A stretch of 51,778 nucleotides of DNA from Oleidesulfovibrio sp964593925 (GTDB taxonomy: Bacteria > Desulfobacterota > Desulfovibrionia > Desulfovibrionales > Desulfovibrionaceae). Under the pieces are notes generated by a model that worked only from the letters and a program-made list of their open reading frames with translations, was not told where the DNA came from and ran no database searches. Location of the stretch: positions 1 through 51,778 of the forward strand of contig CAZQKM010000013.1 in assembly GCA_964593925.1 (NCBI GenBank). Direction: 5' to 3'. The position numbers and the translations under genes were made by a program. Positions 1 through 6,824 of the stretch are shown in pieces; position 1 is the stretch's first letter, and the number at the start of each line of letters is the position of its first letter.

Positions 1-2
1 AG

Positions 3-92
3 CTAGGTAAGTGCAGCAGGGCGCCTGTACTGGAGCGTTACAACGGCTTTGTTCGCCTAATTTTGAGACTATCAGGAGGTTTAGGGGCATGA
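3..92 (+). CDS. possible 3' end of an unknown gene (5' partial)
   Basis: This frame is open from the window edge to a TGA at 90-92 and encodes about 29 residues ending SGGLGA. I do not recognise the product. The support is contextual: its TGA overlaps the ATG of the next small ORF in an ATGA arrangement, and an AGGAGG lies just inside its end. A strong plus-strand terminator follows at 231-269, so something upstream is transcribed rightward. The overlapping frame from GTG at 11 is also open, so the true reading frame is uncertain. Confidence 0.3.
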   Translation, partial: LGKCSRAPVLERYNGFVRLILRLSGGLGA

Positions 93-226
93 TAATGAAC
101 GGGAACCGTCGACTATTGGGAACATTGTATCAGGGCAGGAATTGCCTCGTCCAGTTTGCTATTGTGATGAAGGGCACAGAGTCATATACCGCCGTTTCAG
201 TAATCCTCAGAACAATCACACCATAA
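89..226 (+). CDS. small ORF, 45 aa, unknown function
   Basis: The ATG at 89 lies 9 nt after an AGGAGG at 74-79, and the TAA at 224-226 sits 4 nt before the 16-bp terminator stem. The start overlaps the stop of the preceding frame (ATGA), as in translational coupling. The peptide starts MIMNGNRRLL, is basic at its N-terminus and has a moderately hydrophobic middle (CLVQFAIVM) that is too short for a confident membrane helix. It resembles no family I know. Alternatively it is the tail of a longer frame starting at GTG 11, or non-coding leader DNA before the terminator. Confidence 0.35.
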   Translation: MIMNGNRRLLGTLYQGRNCLVQFAIVMKGTESYTAVSVILRTITP

Positions 227-230
227 ACGC

Positions 231-269
231 AAGAACGGCTTACGATAACATCGTAAGCCGTTCTTTTTT
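231..269 (+). terminator. strong intrinsic terminator
   Basis: A perfect 16-bp stem (231-246 with 250-265) encloses a 3-nt AAC loop and runs straight into six T residues at 264-269. It ends rightward transcription from the left edge. On the minus strand the same hairpin lies 24 nt past the last tRNA and is followed only by GCGTTTATGG, so it may also stop the tRNA operon less efficiently. Confidence 0.85.
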
Positions 270-292
270 AGGGCTTTCACCTTTTGAAATTC

Positions 293-367
<75 letters not shown>

Positions 368-372
368 TGGTG

Positions 373-447
373 TGGAGGCGGCATCCAGATTTGAACTGGA
401 GAATGGAGGTTTTGCAGACCTCTGCCTTACCGCTTGGCTATGCCGCC
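373..447 (-). tRNA. tRNA-Cys (GCA)
   Basis: The minus strand folds as a tRNA with acceptor stem GGCGGCA/TGCCGCC, anticodon loop CTGCAAA (anticodon GCA), a GTTCAAATC T-loop region and an encoded CCA. It is the middle gene of the Gly-Cys-Gly operon. Confidence 0.95.
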
Positions 448-465
448 ATAAGGGGAAATATTTAT

Positions 466-540
<75 letters not shown>

Positions 541-575
541 TCATTAAGAGCTTGAAATTGCCCGACAAGGAGAGC

Positions 576-605
576 TTTATACGCAAAACAAGTTTAAGTG
601 GTCAA
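576..605 (-). promoter_or_regulatory. sigma70 promoter of the tRNA operon
   Basis: On the minus strand TTGACC (600-605) and TATAAA (576-581) are separated by 18 bp, each 5 of 6 matches to consensus. The bases just after the -10 are GCTCTCC, a GC-rich discriminator of the kind found in stringently controlled tRNA and rRNA promoters. The predicted start is near 569, just before the first tRNA at 540. Confidence 0.65.
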
Positions 606-800
606 GAAGAAAAAATGAAAATTCGTCGCCCCTGTTACATAATGCTGTGTTACACTTTGATTAAAGCATGTAATGTTCTTTGTCTTTTTATTGTATATAA
701 TTGAAATATATATTTTTGTTGTTTGTTGTGCTACGAGCTCATGGTGACGTGTGATCTTGGAAATTCGTTATATTGGACAAAGAAACCGACTTTAAAACTC

Positions 801-829
801 TTTACACTTTTGTATGTTTTACTTTATAC
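801..829 (+). promoter_or_regulatory. sigma70 promoter of dksA
   Basis: TTTACA (801-806) and TTATAC (824-829) are separated by exactly 17 bp. The predicted start, near 836, gives an approximately 84-nt leader before the dksA ATG at 920. No other well-spaced pair was seen in this interval on the plus strand. Confidence 0.6.
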
Positions 830-919
830 AACTCCCTTTGCGATAGACACGGGAGTGTGCAGCCGCTTGGGGAAGCCTTTTAGTTTTTCTGCTTTTCCTG
901 TGTTCAAGGAGGATTATAG

Positions 920-1282
920 ATGGACCAGAAAGATGTTGACTACTTTCGCGGCCTGTTACTTTCCATGCTTGAAGAGGCGCAGGAAAAAGGTGATGCGACC
1001 CTGGAAGACCTGACGGACAATAATGAAGTATGTGCCGATCCTGCGGATAGGGCGACTATGGAGTCGGACCGGGCCTTTACTTTGCGTATCCGTGACCGCG
1101 AGCGCCGTTTGATTAAAAAAATTCGTCGCGCCCTTGAGCGGATAGACGATGGCACATTTGGCGTGTGTGACGACTGTGGAGAAGATATTGGTGTTCCGCG
1201 TTTAAAGGCTCGTCCTGTGACAAAGCTGTGTATTGTCTGTAAAAGCAAGCAGGAAGAAGACGAAAGCTTGCGAGGCGATTAG
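920..1282 (+). CDS. dksA: RNA polymerase-binding transcription factor DksA
   Basis: This 120-aa TraR/DksA-family protein inserts its coiled coil into the RNA polymerase secondary channel and, with ppGpp, represses stable-RNA promoters in the stringent response. The coiled coil spans roughly residues 5-75 and carries the tip motif DPADRA, matching the functional DPVDRA of E. coli DksA. The C-terminal zinc finger keeps four cysteines (CDDCG ... CIVC, about residues 82-106). It is shorter than the 151-aa E. coli protein at the N-terminus, as is usual for this lineage. The ATG follows AAGGAGG at optimal spacing. It precedes the NFACT gene by 34 bp, probably as an operon, and lies beside a tRNA operon. 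Confidence 0.93.
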   Translation: MDQKDVDYFRGLLLSMLEEAQEKGDATLEDLTDNNEVCADPADRATMESDRAFTLRIRDRERRLIKKIRRALERIDDGTFGVCDDCGEDIGVPRLKARPVTKLCIVCKSKQEEDESLRGD

Positions 1283-1316
1283 ACTTTTGCTTGTCCCTTT
1301 CTGGTAATGGGCGCAT

Positions 1317-2885
1317 ATGGATGCGTATTTTTTGCGTCGGCTGCTGGTAGAACTGACTCCCATTCTGGAAGGAGCACGGATAGAAAAAATTTTTCATCCG
1401 GCTGACGCCGTAGACAGCCTTGTACTATATAAGTCAAGAACGCAATATACTCTCATACTGCGTTCTTGTCGTTCTTATCCCTTATTGTTTACAAGCTCTT
1501 TTCGCCCACCGAACCCTCTGCAGCCTTCTGCGGCTGTGATGTTGCTACGCAAGCATATAAAAAACAGGCATATTGTACGGGTGGTGTCCGATTGGTTACA
1601 GCGGCGCTTTGCCCTAGAGATCAGTGGCGGTTCCCTATGGCTGCTCGTGGATTTGCATTCCGGGCTCAGCCTTGTAAAAGAGTTACCCGTAAAATTTGGC
1701 AAAGATCCATCTTGGCCCCCTTCCAATGCGTGGCCCACTTTGTTGCAGCGGGTTTATGACAAGGAGTGCGTGCGGGAGATTACCCTGTTTACCCCGGCTT
1801 TGCGGCGGACGCTGATGCATCTTTCCGAGCGAGAGGCCCATGCATTGATGCTTGATCTGGAGTCGCCTGCCGGAGGAGATATATTTCTCTACCGTGACAC
1901 CAATGGTATTCCTGCCAAGGTTTCTGCGTGGCCTGTGCCCCCACCAGAACGTCGTGGCGTGGAAGAGGTGTGTCCGTCGGCCCTTGAAGGAGCACGGATT
2001 GTGGGTGAGGCTCAGCTTTTTGGTGATATGGCTGCTGATCGCCGTAAAGAAGAGGATACCCCCCGGAGTAAGGCTCTGAAGCGTGTGAATCGTGCATTGA
2101 TACGTCTTGAAGGTGAAGAGAAACGGTTGCATGCCCTCAGGGCAGTGCAGAAGGATGCCTTGGCACTGCAGGCTGAATTGTATCGTTTTGGGACGGCTGT
2201 CCGACTTGCAGCAATAGAGGTTTGTGCACCGCAAGCACCTGATGGTGTCCGGAGCATTGTGCTGGATCCCTTGCTGACCGTAGGGGAGAATATGGAGCGC
2301 ATGTTCAGCCGCGTGTCCAAGGCCAGACGGGGATTGCCCATCATTGCACAACGCAGGGCAGAGCTTGAGGCCGAAAGGGCACACTTGAAAAAAGGCGGTG
2401 AGCCGCGAGCCGCCTCTCAATCTGTATCCAGTCGTGGAAGAAGTCCTGCTGCACATAGCCCAGTATGTAAGGGCAGATCTTGTCCTGGCAGAGATAGGAC
2501 ACGGGGAGGGCTGGCGCGTTTTTGCAGTAGTGACGGGTTTGCCATACTGCGCGGACGTAATGCCAAGGGTAATGATGCTGTACTCAAGACTGCCTCGGCT
2601 TTTGATCTGTGGTTTCATGCCCAGGATGCACCGGGCGCACATGTGGTGCTACGTCTGGATTACCCCAATCAGCCTGTGCCGGAACGTACCATGCGGGAGG
2701 CCGCCATGCTGGCCGCTGCACGTAGCGGCCGGCGTAACGACTCCAGTATAGCCATCATGTGCGCTAGGGCAGGTAACGTGCGGAAAGTAAAAGGCGTTGC
2801 CGCTGGTGCTGTCAGAGTAGATGTCGTGGAGCGAACCCTGGTGGTTGCTCCGGATCCTTCCCTTGAAGATTTGTTGCAGGTGTAG
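1317..2885 (+). CDS. NFACT-family protein (RqcH/Rqc2-like)
   Basis: This 522-aa protein has the layout of the NEMF/Rqc2/FbpA/RqcH family, which binds obstructed 50S subunits with tRNA in ribosome quality control. The N-terminal NFACT-N domain (about 1-210) begins MDAYFLRRLLVEL. A charged helical coiled-coil middle (about 245-370) follows, then an NFACT-R RNA-binding domain (about 400-520) with the typical NAKGND ... FDLWFHAQDAPGAHVVLR segment. Length matches the family. Older annotations call such proteins fibronectin-binding, which I would not adopt. The start has only a weak ribosome-binding site, and the gene probably depends on the dksA transcript. Whether it supports alanine-tail synthesis is inference. 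Confidence 0.87.
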   Translation: MDAYFLRRLLVELTPILEGARIEKIFHPADAVDSLVLYKSRTQYTLILRSCRSYPLLFTSSFRPPNPLQPSAAVMLLRKHIKNRHIVRVVSDWLQRRFALEISGGSLWLLVDLHSGLSLVKELPVKFGKDPSWPPSNAWPTLLQRVYDKECVREITLFTPALRRTLMHLSEREAHALMLDLESPAGGDIFLYRDTNGIPAKVSAWPVPPPERRGVEEVCPSALEGARIVGEAQLFGDMAADRRKEEDTPRSKALKRVNRALIRLEGEEKRLHALRAVQKDALALQAELYRFGTAVRLAAIEVCAPQAPDGVRSIVLDPLLTVGENMERMFSRVSKARRGLPIIAQRRAELEAERAHLKKGGEPRAASQSVSSRGRSPAAHSPVCKGRSCPGRDRTRGGLARFCSSDGFAILRGRNAKGNDAVLKTASAFDLWFHAQDAPGAHVVLRLDYPNQPVPERTMREAAMLAAARSGRRNDSSIAIMCARAGNVRKVKGVAAGAVRVDVVERTLVVAPDPSLEDLLQV

Positions 2886-2944
2886 CCCTTGTTGCCTGCA
2901 GGGCATGCTTTTTATCTGTTTCCCTATGGATCTGATTTTTTTGT

Positions 2945-2991
2945 TACGACAAACACTATGTATCTTGTCGTACTTGTTAAACATATATAAT
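2945..2991 (+). promoter_or_regulatory. inverted repeat overlapping a possible promoter
   Basis: TACGACAA (2945-2952) and TTGTCGTA (2965-2972) form a perfect 8-bp inverted repeat with a 12-nt spacer, the layout of a dimeric repressor operator. Its right arm supplies a -35-like TTGTCG (2965-2970), and a perfect TATAAT follows at 2986-2991 after 15 bp. The spacing is short. No obvious gene lies downstream, so the target is unknown. Confidence 0.35.
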
Positions 2992-3143
2992 TATTTGGAA
3001 TTTTTTATACTAAACTGGACATGTAATACCTGGTGCCAGACGGGTACATTTTTTTGGCAAGCAGGGTCTATAAAACAGTACGCCATGGATGCCCCCAAAA
3101 GTCCATATTTGGTGGACGAGGCAGATATATTGTTGCCCCTTGT

Positions 3144-3171
3144 TTGACTTGGCTCTACTATACCGTATTGT
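3144..3171 (+). promoter_or_regulatory. possible promoter of a non-coding RNA
   Basis: TTGACT (3144-3149) and TATTGT (3166-3171) are separated by 16 bp. The predicted start, near 3178, is immediately before a series of stem-loops and no credible protein gene follows. Confidence 0.35.
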
Positions 3172-3177
3172 TGCCAG

Positions 3178-3276
3178 TTTTTTGGGCGACCACAGGTATG
3201 GAATGATGTAGCCGGGCGCCCAACAGATTTTCAGAATCTGAGACAAGGCAATGCTCGCTATCTATAGTGAATGCCT
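3178..3276 (+). ncRNA. candidate structured RNA with three consecutive stem-loops
   Basis: Three hairpins lie end to end. The first pairs TTGGGCG (3182-3188) with CGCCCAA (3217-3223). The second pairs CAGATT (3224-3229) with AATCTG (3235-3240). The third pairs AGGCA (3246-3250) with TGCCT (3272-3276) around an inner CGCTAT/ATAGTG stem. The predicted promoter start is 4 nt before the first arm. I see no T-tract terminator directly after it, and I do not recognise the fold as a known RNA family. The 3' end is unknown. Confidence 0.3.
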
Positions 3277-3429
3277 GATCATGGGGTAGAGCTCTTTGGA
3301 ACAGAAGTGTAGGCAGGGTACTTTCGTAGTATGCGTTTGCCATGCAGGGGCTGTTTTCCATCTTTTTTACCAAATAACAACCTCCAAGGGGTAAAAATAA
3401 CGTAGAATGTTGGTTGTCCAGAGGAGTGT

Positions 3430-3528
3430 ATGGTGCCACGCTTTAGAGGCTTGGAAGAGGCTAAATTTTTATCGTTATTGTTTGAGGCTCCGGGTCGTTT
3501 CCGGGATGATGAAGGTATCCGCAGGTAG
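3430..3528 (+). CDS. possible 32-aa ORF, unknown
   Basis: ATG at 3430 opens a 32-codon frame that begins MVPRFRGLEEAKF and ends with TAG at 3526. Its composition looks protein-like (charged and helical), but the AGGAG at 3422-3426 is only 3 nt from the ATG, too close for good initiation. The frame has a stop at 3403 upstream. It may be a small gene or a relic of a larger one; no family is recognised. Confidence 0.18.
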   Translation: MVPRFRGLEEAKFLSLLFEAPGRFRDDEGIRR

Positions 3529-3617
3529 TGGAGGGGAGCACAACAAACATGCGAAAACAGTATCCTTGGCTTGCTGTAGAGTAGAAAGGGGATTGGAATT
3601 GCTGATATCGGCAGCCA

Positions 3618-3653
3618 TAAAAATACACCCGCTCCCCCGAAGGGCAGCGGGTG
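3618..3653 (-). terminator. intrinsic terminator after gap
   Basis: On the minus strand CACCCGCT pairs with AGCGGGTG, extended by three C-G pairs past one mismatch and closed by a TTCG tetraloop (3626-3653), followed by TATTTTTAT. It lies 27 nt beyond the gap stop codon. Confidence 0.85.
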
Positions 3654-3680
3654 CTGTCTGTTATACGTGTATTGGGAAGA

Positions 3681-4682
3681 TTACAGGGCGTGTGCTACCT
3701 TACGTAGCAGACGGACAAGCTGGTTGGTAAAGCCGGATTCGTTATCATACCAGATGATGAGTTTTGCCATGTTGCCTTCCACAACAGAGGTGCAGGGGCC
3801 ATCCACCACGCCGCCGAAGGTGCTTCCCATATAATCGCAAGATACCAACAGCTCTTCGGTATACCCCATATGATCTTTGAGTGAGGTGTCCGCAGCTTTT
3901 TTCAGGGCAGCATTGAGTTCTTGTGCGGTGGTCGTACTCTCCAGCTCACAAGTCAGGTCTACCAGTGAGACGTTGGGTGTGGGCACACGAATGGCCATAC
4001 CGCTTAGTTTACCTGCCAGTTCAGGAATAACGAGGCCCACGGCCTTGGCTGCACCTGTGGATGTGGGAATCATGGACATGCCTGCGGCTCTGCCTCGGCG
4101 AGGGTCCGCGTGGGTACCATCCAGCAGGCGCTGGCTCATTGTATACGAGTGCACTGTGGTCATCAGGCCGTGGCGTATACCGAATGTTTCATGCATGACC
4201 TTGACCACCGGGGCCAAACAGTTTGTGGTACACGATGCGTTGGAAACAACGTGGTGTTTTGCCGAATCATACAGGTGGTCATTGACTCCCATGACAACAG
4301 TGAGATCCGCATCGGCGCAAGGCGCGCTGATGACAGTTTTTTTTGCACCGTGTTCCATGTGTACGGCGAGATCGCTACGAGTTTTTAGTGTGCCGGTACT
4401 TTCCACAGCAATATCGACACCATAGTCGCCCCATTGCCACTCGTTTTTACTATAACGGGTGACCGCGATTTGTTTACCGTTTACGGTAAAGCCGTTGCTG
4501 GTGGCCTGAACGTCAGCATCATATTTACCATGACAGGAGTCGTATTTCAAAAGACGGGCCAGTGCTTCATTGTCGGCACGGGCATTGACGACCACAACAT
4601 TCAATTCCGGATCTTTGGCCAGTAAGCGTACAAGATAACGGCCAATGCGGCCAAATCCGTTAATGCCGATATTCACTGCCAT
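3681..4682 (-). CDS. gap: type I glyceraldehyde-3-phosphate dehydrogenase
   Basis: This 333-aa enzyme interconverts glyceraldehyde-3-phosphate and 1,3-bisphosphoglycerate. The Rossmann motif INGFGRIGR is at residues 5-15, the catalytic Cys151 lies in SNASCTTNC, and the general base His178 lies in TTVHSYT. Two cofactor positions are unusual. The Asp that normally follows Asn33 and fixes NAD is Ala34 (VNARAD), and the Leu-Pro pair after HSYT..QR.LD is Gly-Thr (189-190). The same kinds of replacement mark GapB-type, NADP-using enzymes, so NADP use or dual specificity is likely (inference). The gene starts 11 bp after fba, in a shared operon, and ends at a strong terminator. Confidence 0.95.
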   Translation of the reverse strand: MAVNIGINGFGRIGRYLVRLLAKDPELNVVVVNARADNEALARLLKYDSCHGKYDADVQATSNGFTVNGKQIAVTRYSKNEWQWGDYGVDIAVESTGTLKTRSDLAVHMEHGAKKTVISAPCADADLTVVMGVNDHLYDSAKHHVVSNASCTTNCLAPVVKVMHETFGIRHGLMTTVHSYTMSQRLLDGTHADPRRGRAAGMSMIPTSTGAAKAVGLVIPELAGKLSGMAIRVPTPNVSLVDLTCELESTTTAQELNAALKKAADTSLKDHMGYTEELLVSCDYMGSTFGGVVDGPCTSVVEGNMAKLIIWYDNESGFTNQLVRLLRKVAHAL

Positions 4683-4693
4683 ACTATCTTCCT

Positions 4694-5617
4694 TTACACT
4701 TTATTGGAGCAACCGAGCACATTGCGAATTTTATGTTGGACCATATTTTTCACGGCTTCGCGTGCGGGCTTGAGGTAGGCACGCGGGTCAAAATCAGCAG
4801 GCTGTTCCATGAAGTGCTTGCGGATACAGGCTGTCATGGCCAAGCGGATATCCGTGTCAATATTGATTTTGCAAACGCCATAGGTGGCGGATTTACGCAG
4901 TAGCTCTTCGGGTACGCCAGCGGCTCCGCTGATCTGTGCGCCGTATTGATTGGCCATGGCCACAAATTCTTGCGGTACAGATGAGGCACCATGGAGTACC
5001 AGCGGGTAGTCAGGCAGTTTTTTGGTAATGGTTTCCAGACGAGTAAAATCCAATTGAGCTTTGCCGGCAAATTTATATGCGCCGTGGCTCGTACCTATGG
5101 CAATGGCCAGTGAGTCGCACCCCGTACGCGTAACAAAGTCAACGGCCTGATCGGGGTTAGTGTACACGGAATGTTCCACGGAAACGTCATCCTCAACACC
5201 AGCAAGCTGACCTAATTCGGCCTCGACCCAGACCCCTTTGTCATGTGCGTATTCCACCACGCGCCGAGTCAGTGCGACGTTTTCTTCATATGGCAGATGA
5301 GAGCCGTCAATCATGACAGAGGTAAAACCGCCGTCAATACAGTCTTTACAAATTTCAAAGTCGGCACCGTGGTCAAGGTGCAGAACTACCGGCAGGTCAG
5401 ATTCTGCCAGCGCGGCTTCAATGAGTTTGACAATATAGGTTTGGCCGGCATATTTGCGCGCTCCTGCGGAGACTTGCAAAATCAACGGAGCCTGCTCTTC
5501 TGCAGCGGCATTCATGATGCCCTGGATGATTTCCATGTTGTTTACATTAAAAGCACCGATTGCGTAGCCTTCCTTGTACGCACGGGCGAACATTTCCTTG
5601 GGGCCTGTTAACGGCAT
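4694..5617 (-). CDS. fba: class II fructose-1,6-bisphosphate aldolase
   Basis: This 307-aa zinc-dependent aldolase splits or forms fructose-1,6-bisphosphate in glycolysis and gluconeogenesis. Family motifs include the zinc-ligand strand VLHLDHGADFE, the segment GGFTSVMIDGSHLPYEEN, the acidic VWVEAELGQLAGVEDD and AIAIGTSHGAYKF. I chose the start MPLTGPKEMF because GGAGGA lies 4-9 nt before it; the open frame extends 31 codons further upstream but without family similarity. It is co-transcribed with gap, giving a two-gene triose-phosphate operon. Confidence 0.94.
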   Translation of the reverse strand: MPLTGPKEMFARAYKEGYAIGAFNVNNMEIIQGIMNAAAEEQAPLILQVSAGARKYAGQTYIVKLIEAALAESDLPVVLHLDHGADFEICKDCIDGGFTSVMIDGSHLPYEENVALTRRVVEYAHDKGVWVEAELGQLAGVEDDVSVEHSVYTNPDQAVDFVTRTGCDSLAIAIGTSHGAYKFAGKAQLDFTRLETITKKLPDYPLVLHGASSVPQEFVAMANQYGAQISGAAGVPEELLRKSATYGVCKINIDTDIRLAMTACIRKHFMEQPADFDPRAYLKPAREAVKNMVQHKIRNVLGCSNKV

Positions 5618-5796
5618 GGGGTCCTCCTTGGGCATGTCGGAAAAGTGGCATGCTCCGTTAGCAAATGACGGTTGTGGCAGGGGGCGGAAATTCCGCGACA
5701 CGCAAGCCACGTATTTTTGGGGCGGCCTAGTTATTTTTGGGCCAATACCAGTAAACTGATGATGTGACCATGGTGGTCTTTTACCTATATATACAC

Positions 5797-5825
5797 ATTT
5801 TAAACGATACGTCTGTGAAAATCAA
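5797..5825 (-). promoter_or_regulatory. probable promoter of fba-gap
   Basis: On the minus strand TTGATT (5820-5825) and TAAAAT (5797-5802) are separated by 17 bp. The predicted start, near 5790, leaves an approximately 170-nt leader before fba, long enough to hold regulatory structure, though I recognise no known riboswitch. It sits 18 bp past the surE stop codon. Confidence 0.45.
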
Positions 5826-5843
5826 AGGCGCATTACGAAAAAA

Positions 5844-6623
5844 TCAAAGAGCTTCAAGGGGCTGTATATGGTCTTTCATGTGTGTTTGCAATTGAGTCAG
5901 TGTTTTTTTGTCAGTAAAGTCAAACCGTAGCGGGGTCAGGGTGGCAAACCCTTGGCTCAGCATATGGCGATCTGTGCCGCTGGCGACATTTTCTGGGGGA
6001 ATAAGACCGTTAATCCACCAATAGGGGGCCCCGCGAGGATCTGTACGTTGTTCGTACCAGTCTTGCCATACTGCACTGGTTTGCGGACATAGGATAAGGC
6101 CTTTGCATTGTTCCATGGGTACGTGGGGCAGGTTGAGGTTCAGTACGCAGCGTTCAGGCAGGGTGTTCCACGGTATTGTACTAATGAGCTGTGCAGTGTA
6201 CTGGGCATGGGCCTCTATATCTTTGGGGGCAAAGCAATCATATGAAACAGCAATGGCTGGGTACCCCATGTGCGCTGCCTCGGTAGCTGCCGAGACCGTG
6301 CCGGAGTAGAGTATGTCTGGGCCAACGTTGGCTCCGGCATTGATGCCTGAGAGTACGAGGTCAGGTTTGGGGGTTATGAGTTCGTTCAGCCCCAGTTTGA
6401 CGCAATCTGTGGGAGTACCGTGTATACCCATGCCTTGAAAATTGTGTTCTGAAAATTTTTTGACCCGTAAGGGCATGGCAATGGTGACTGCATGCCCTAC
6501 AGCAGACTGTTCTGTCACCGGGGCTACAACCTGCACAGTGTGGCCCTCTTGTTTTAATGCTACATAGATGGCACGCAGACCGGGGGCCTGAATGCCGTCG
6601 TCATTTGTGAGTGCGATGTGCAT
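5844..6623 (-). CDS. surE: 5'/3'-nucleotidase SurE
   Basis: This 259-aa metal-dependent phosphatase removes phosphate from nucleoside 5'- and 3'-monophosphates (and exopolyphosphate in E. coli) in the cytoplasm. The N-terminal NDDGIQAPG gives the acidic metal pair, SAVGHAVT the nucleotide loop with its Ser, and SGINAGANVG the Asn ligand region. Length is normal. ATG is preceded by AGGAGG with ideal spacing. It is transcribed divergently from the exoribonuclease gene; surE in many bacteria sits near RNA-methyltransferase or stationary-phase genes, but that link is not visible here. Confidence 0.94.
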   Translation of the reverse strand: MHIALTNDDGIQAPGLRAIYVALKQEGHTVQVVAPVTEQSAVGHAVTIAMPLRVKKFSEHNFQGMGIHGTPTDCVKLGLNELITPKPDLVLSGINAGANVGPDILYSGTVSAATEAAHMGYPAIAVSYDCFAPKDIEAHAQYTAQLISTIPWNTLPERCVLNLNLPHVPMEQCKGLILCPQTSAVWQDWYEQRTDPRGAPYWWINGLIPPENVASGTDRHMLSQGFATLTPLRFDFTDKKTLTQLQTHMKDHIQPLEAL

Positions 6624-6824
6624 AAAACCTCCTACACCCGTATTATGGCGTTATGATATCACGTGGAGTGTGTGGTACGGGGCTTGGTAGCACGTTATAC
6701 GTTGCTCTTTATAGGGTGACTGGCAACCTGTGCTGAAACTTGCTATCATCTCCAAATCGGTAACACGTTTTGTCGTTCACCACCAAGCTTGCCGGAGTAT
6801 CTGGTATTAAGATATACGATGTAC

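Larger units (their letters stand above)
541..919. other. intergenic region between tRNA operon and dksA
   Basis: No credible protein gene lies here. The left third holds the minus-strand tRNA promoter (576-605). The middle (about 640-720) is AT-rich with an isolated TATAAT at 696-701 that lacks a good -35. The right third holds the plus-strand dksA promoter (801-829) and an approximately 84-nt leader ending in the AAGGAGG ribosome-binding site of dksA. Confidence 0.7.
2886..3680. other. 795-bp gene-poor interval rich in inverted repeats
   Basis: No long ORF here resembles a known protein; the longest frames on either strand (82-108 codons) show no recognisable motif. The interval holds an 8-bp inverted repeat with an overlapping promoter (2945-2991), a second promoter followed at once by three hairpins (3144-3276), an 8-bp TTTTTACC/GGTAAAAA inverted repeat (3364-3397), short ORFs near 3430-3580 and the gap terminator (3618-3653). 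It could be a non-coding RNA locus or the decayed remains of a lost gene. Confidence 0.6.

Noticed and set aside
1683..2642. 319-codon frame on the minus strand inside the NFACT gene
   Set aside because: It is antisense to a well-supported gene, has no family similarity and no ribosome-binding site; a shadow of codon bias.
5618..5790. Riboswitch in the long fba leader
   Set aside because: No conserved riboswitch core that I know is visible; length alone is not evidence.
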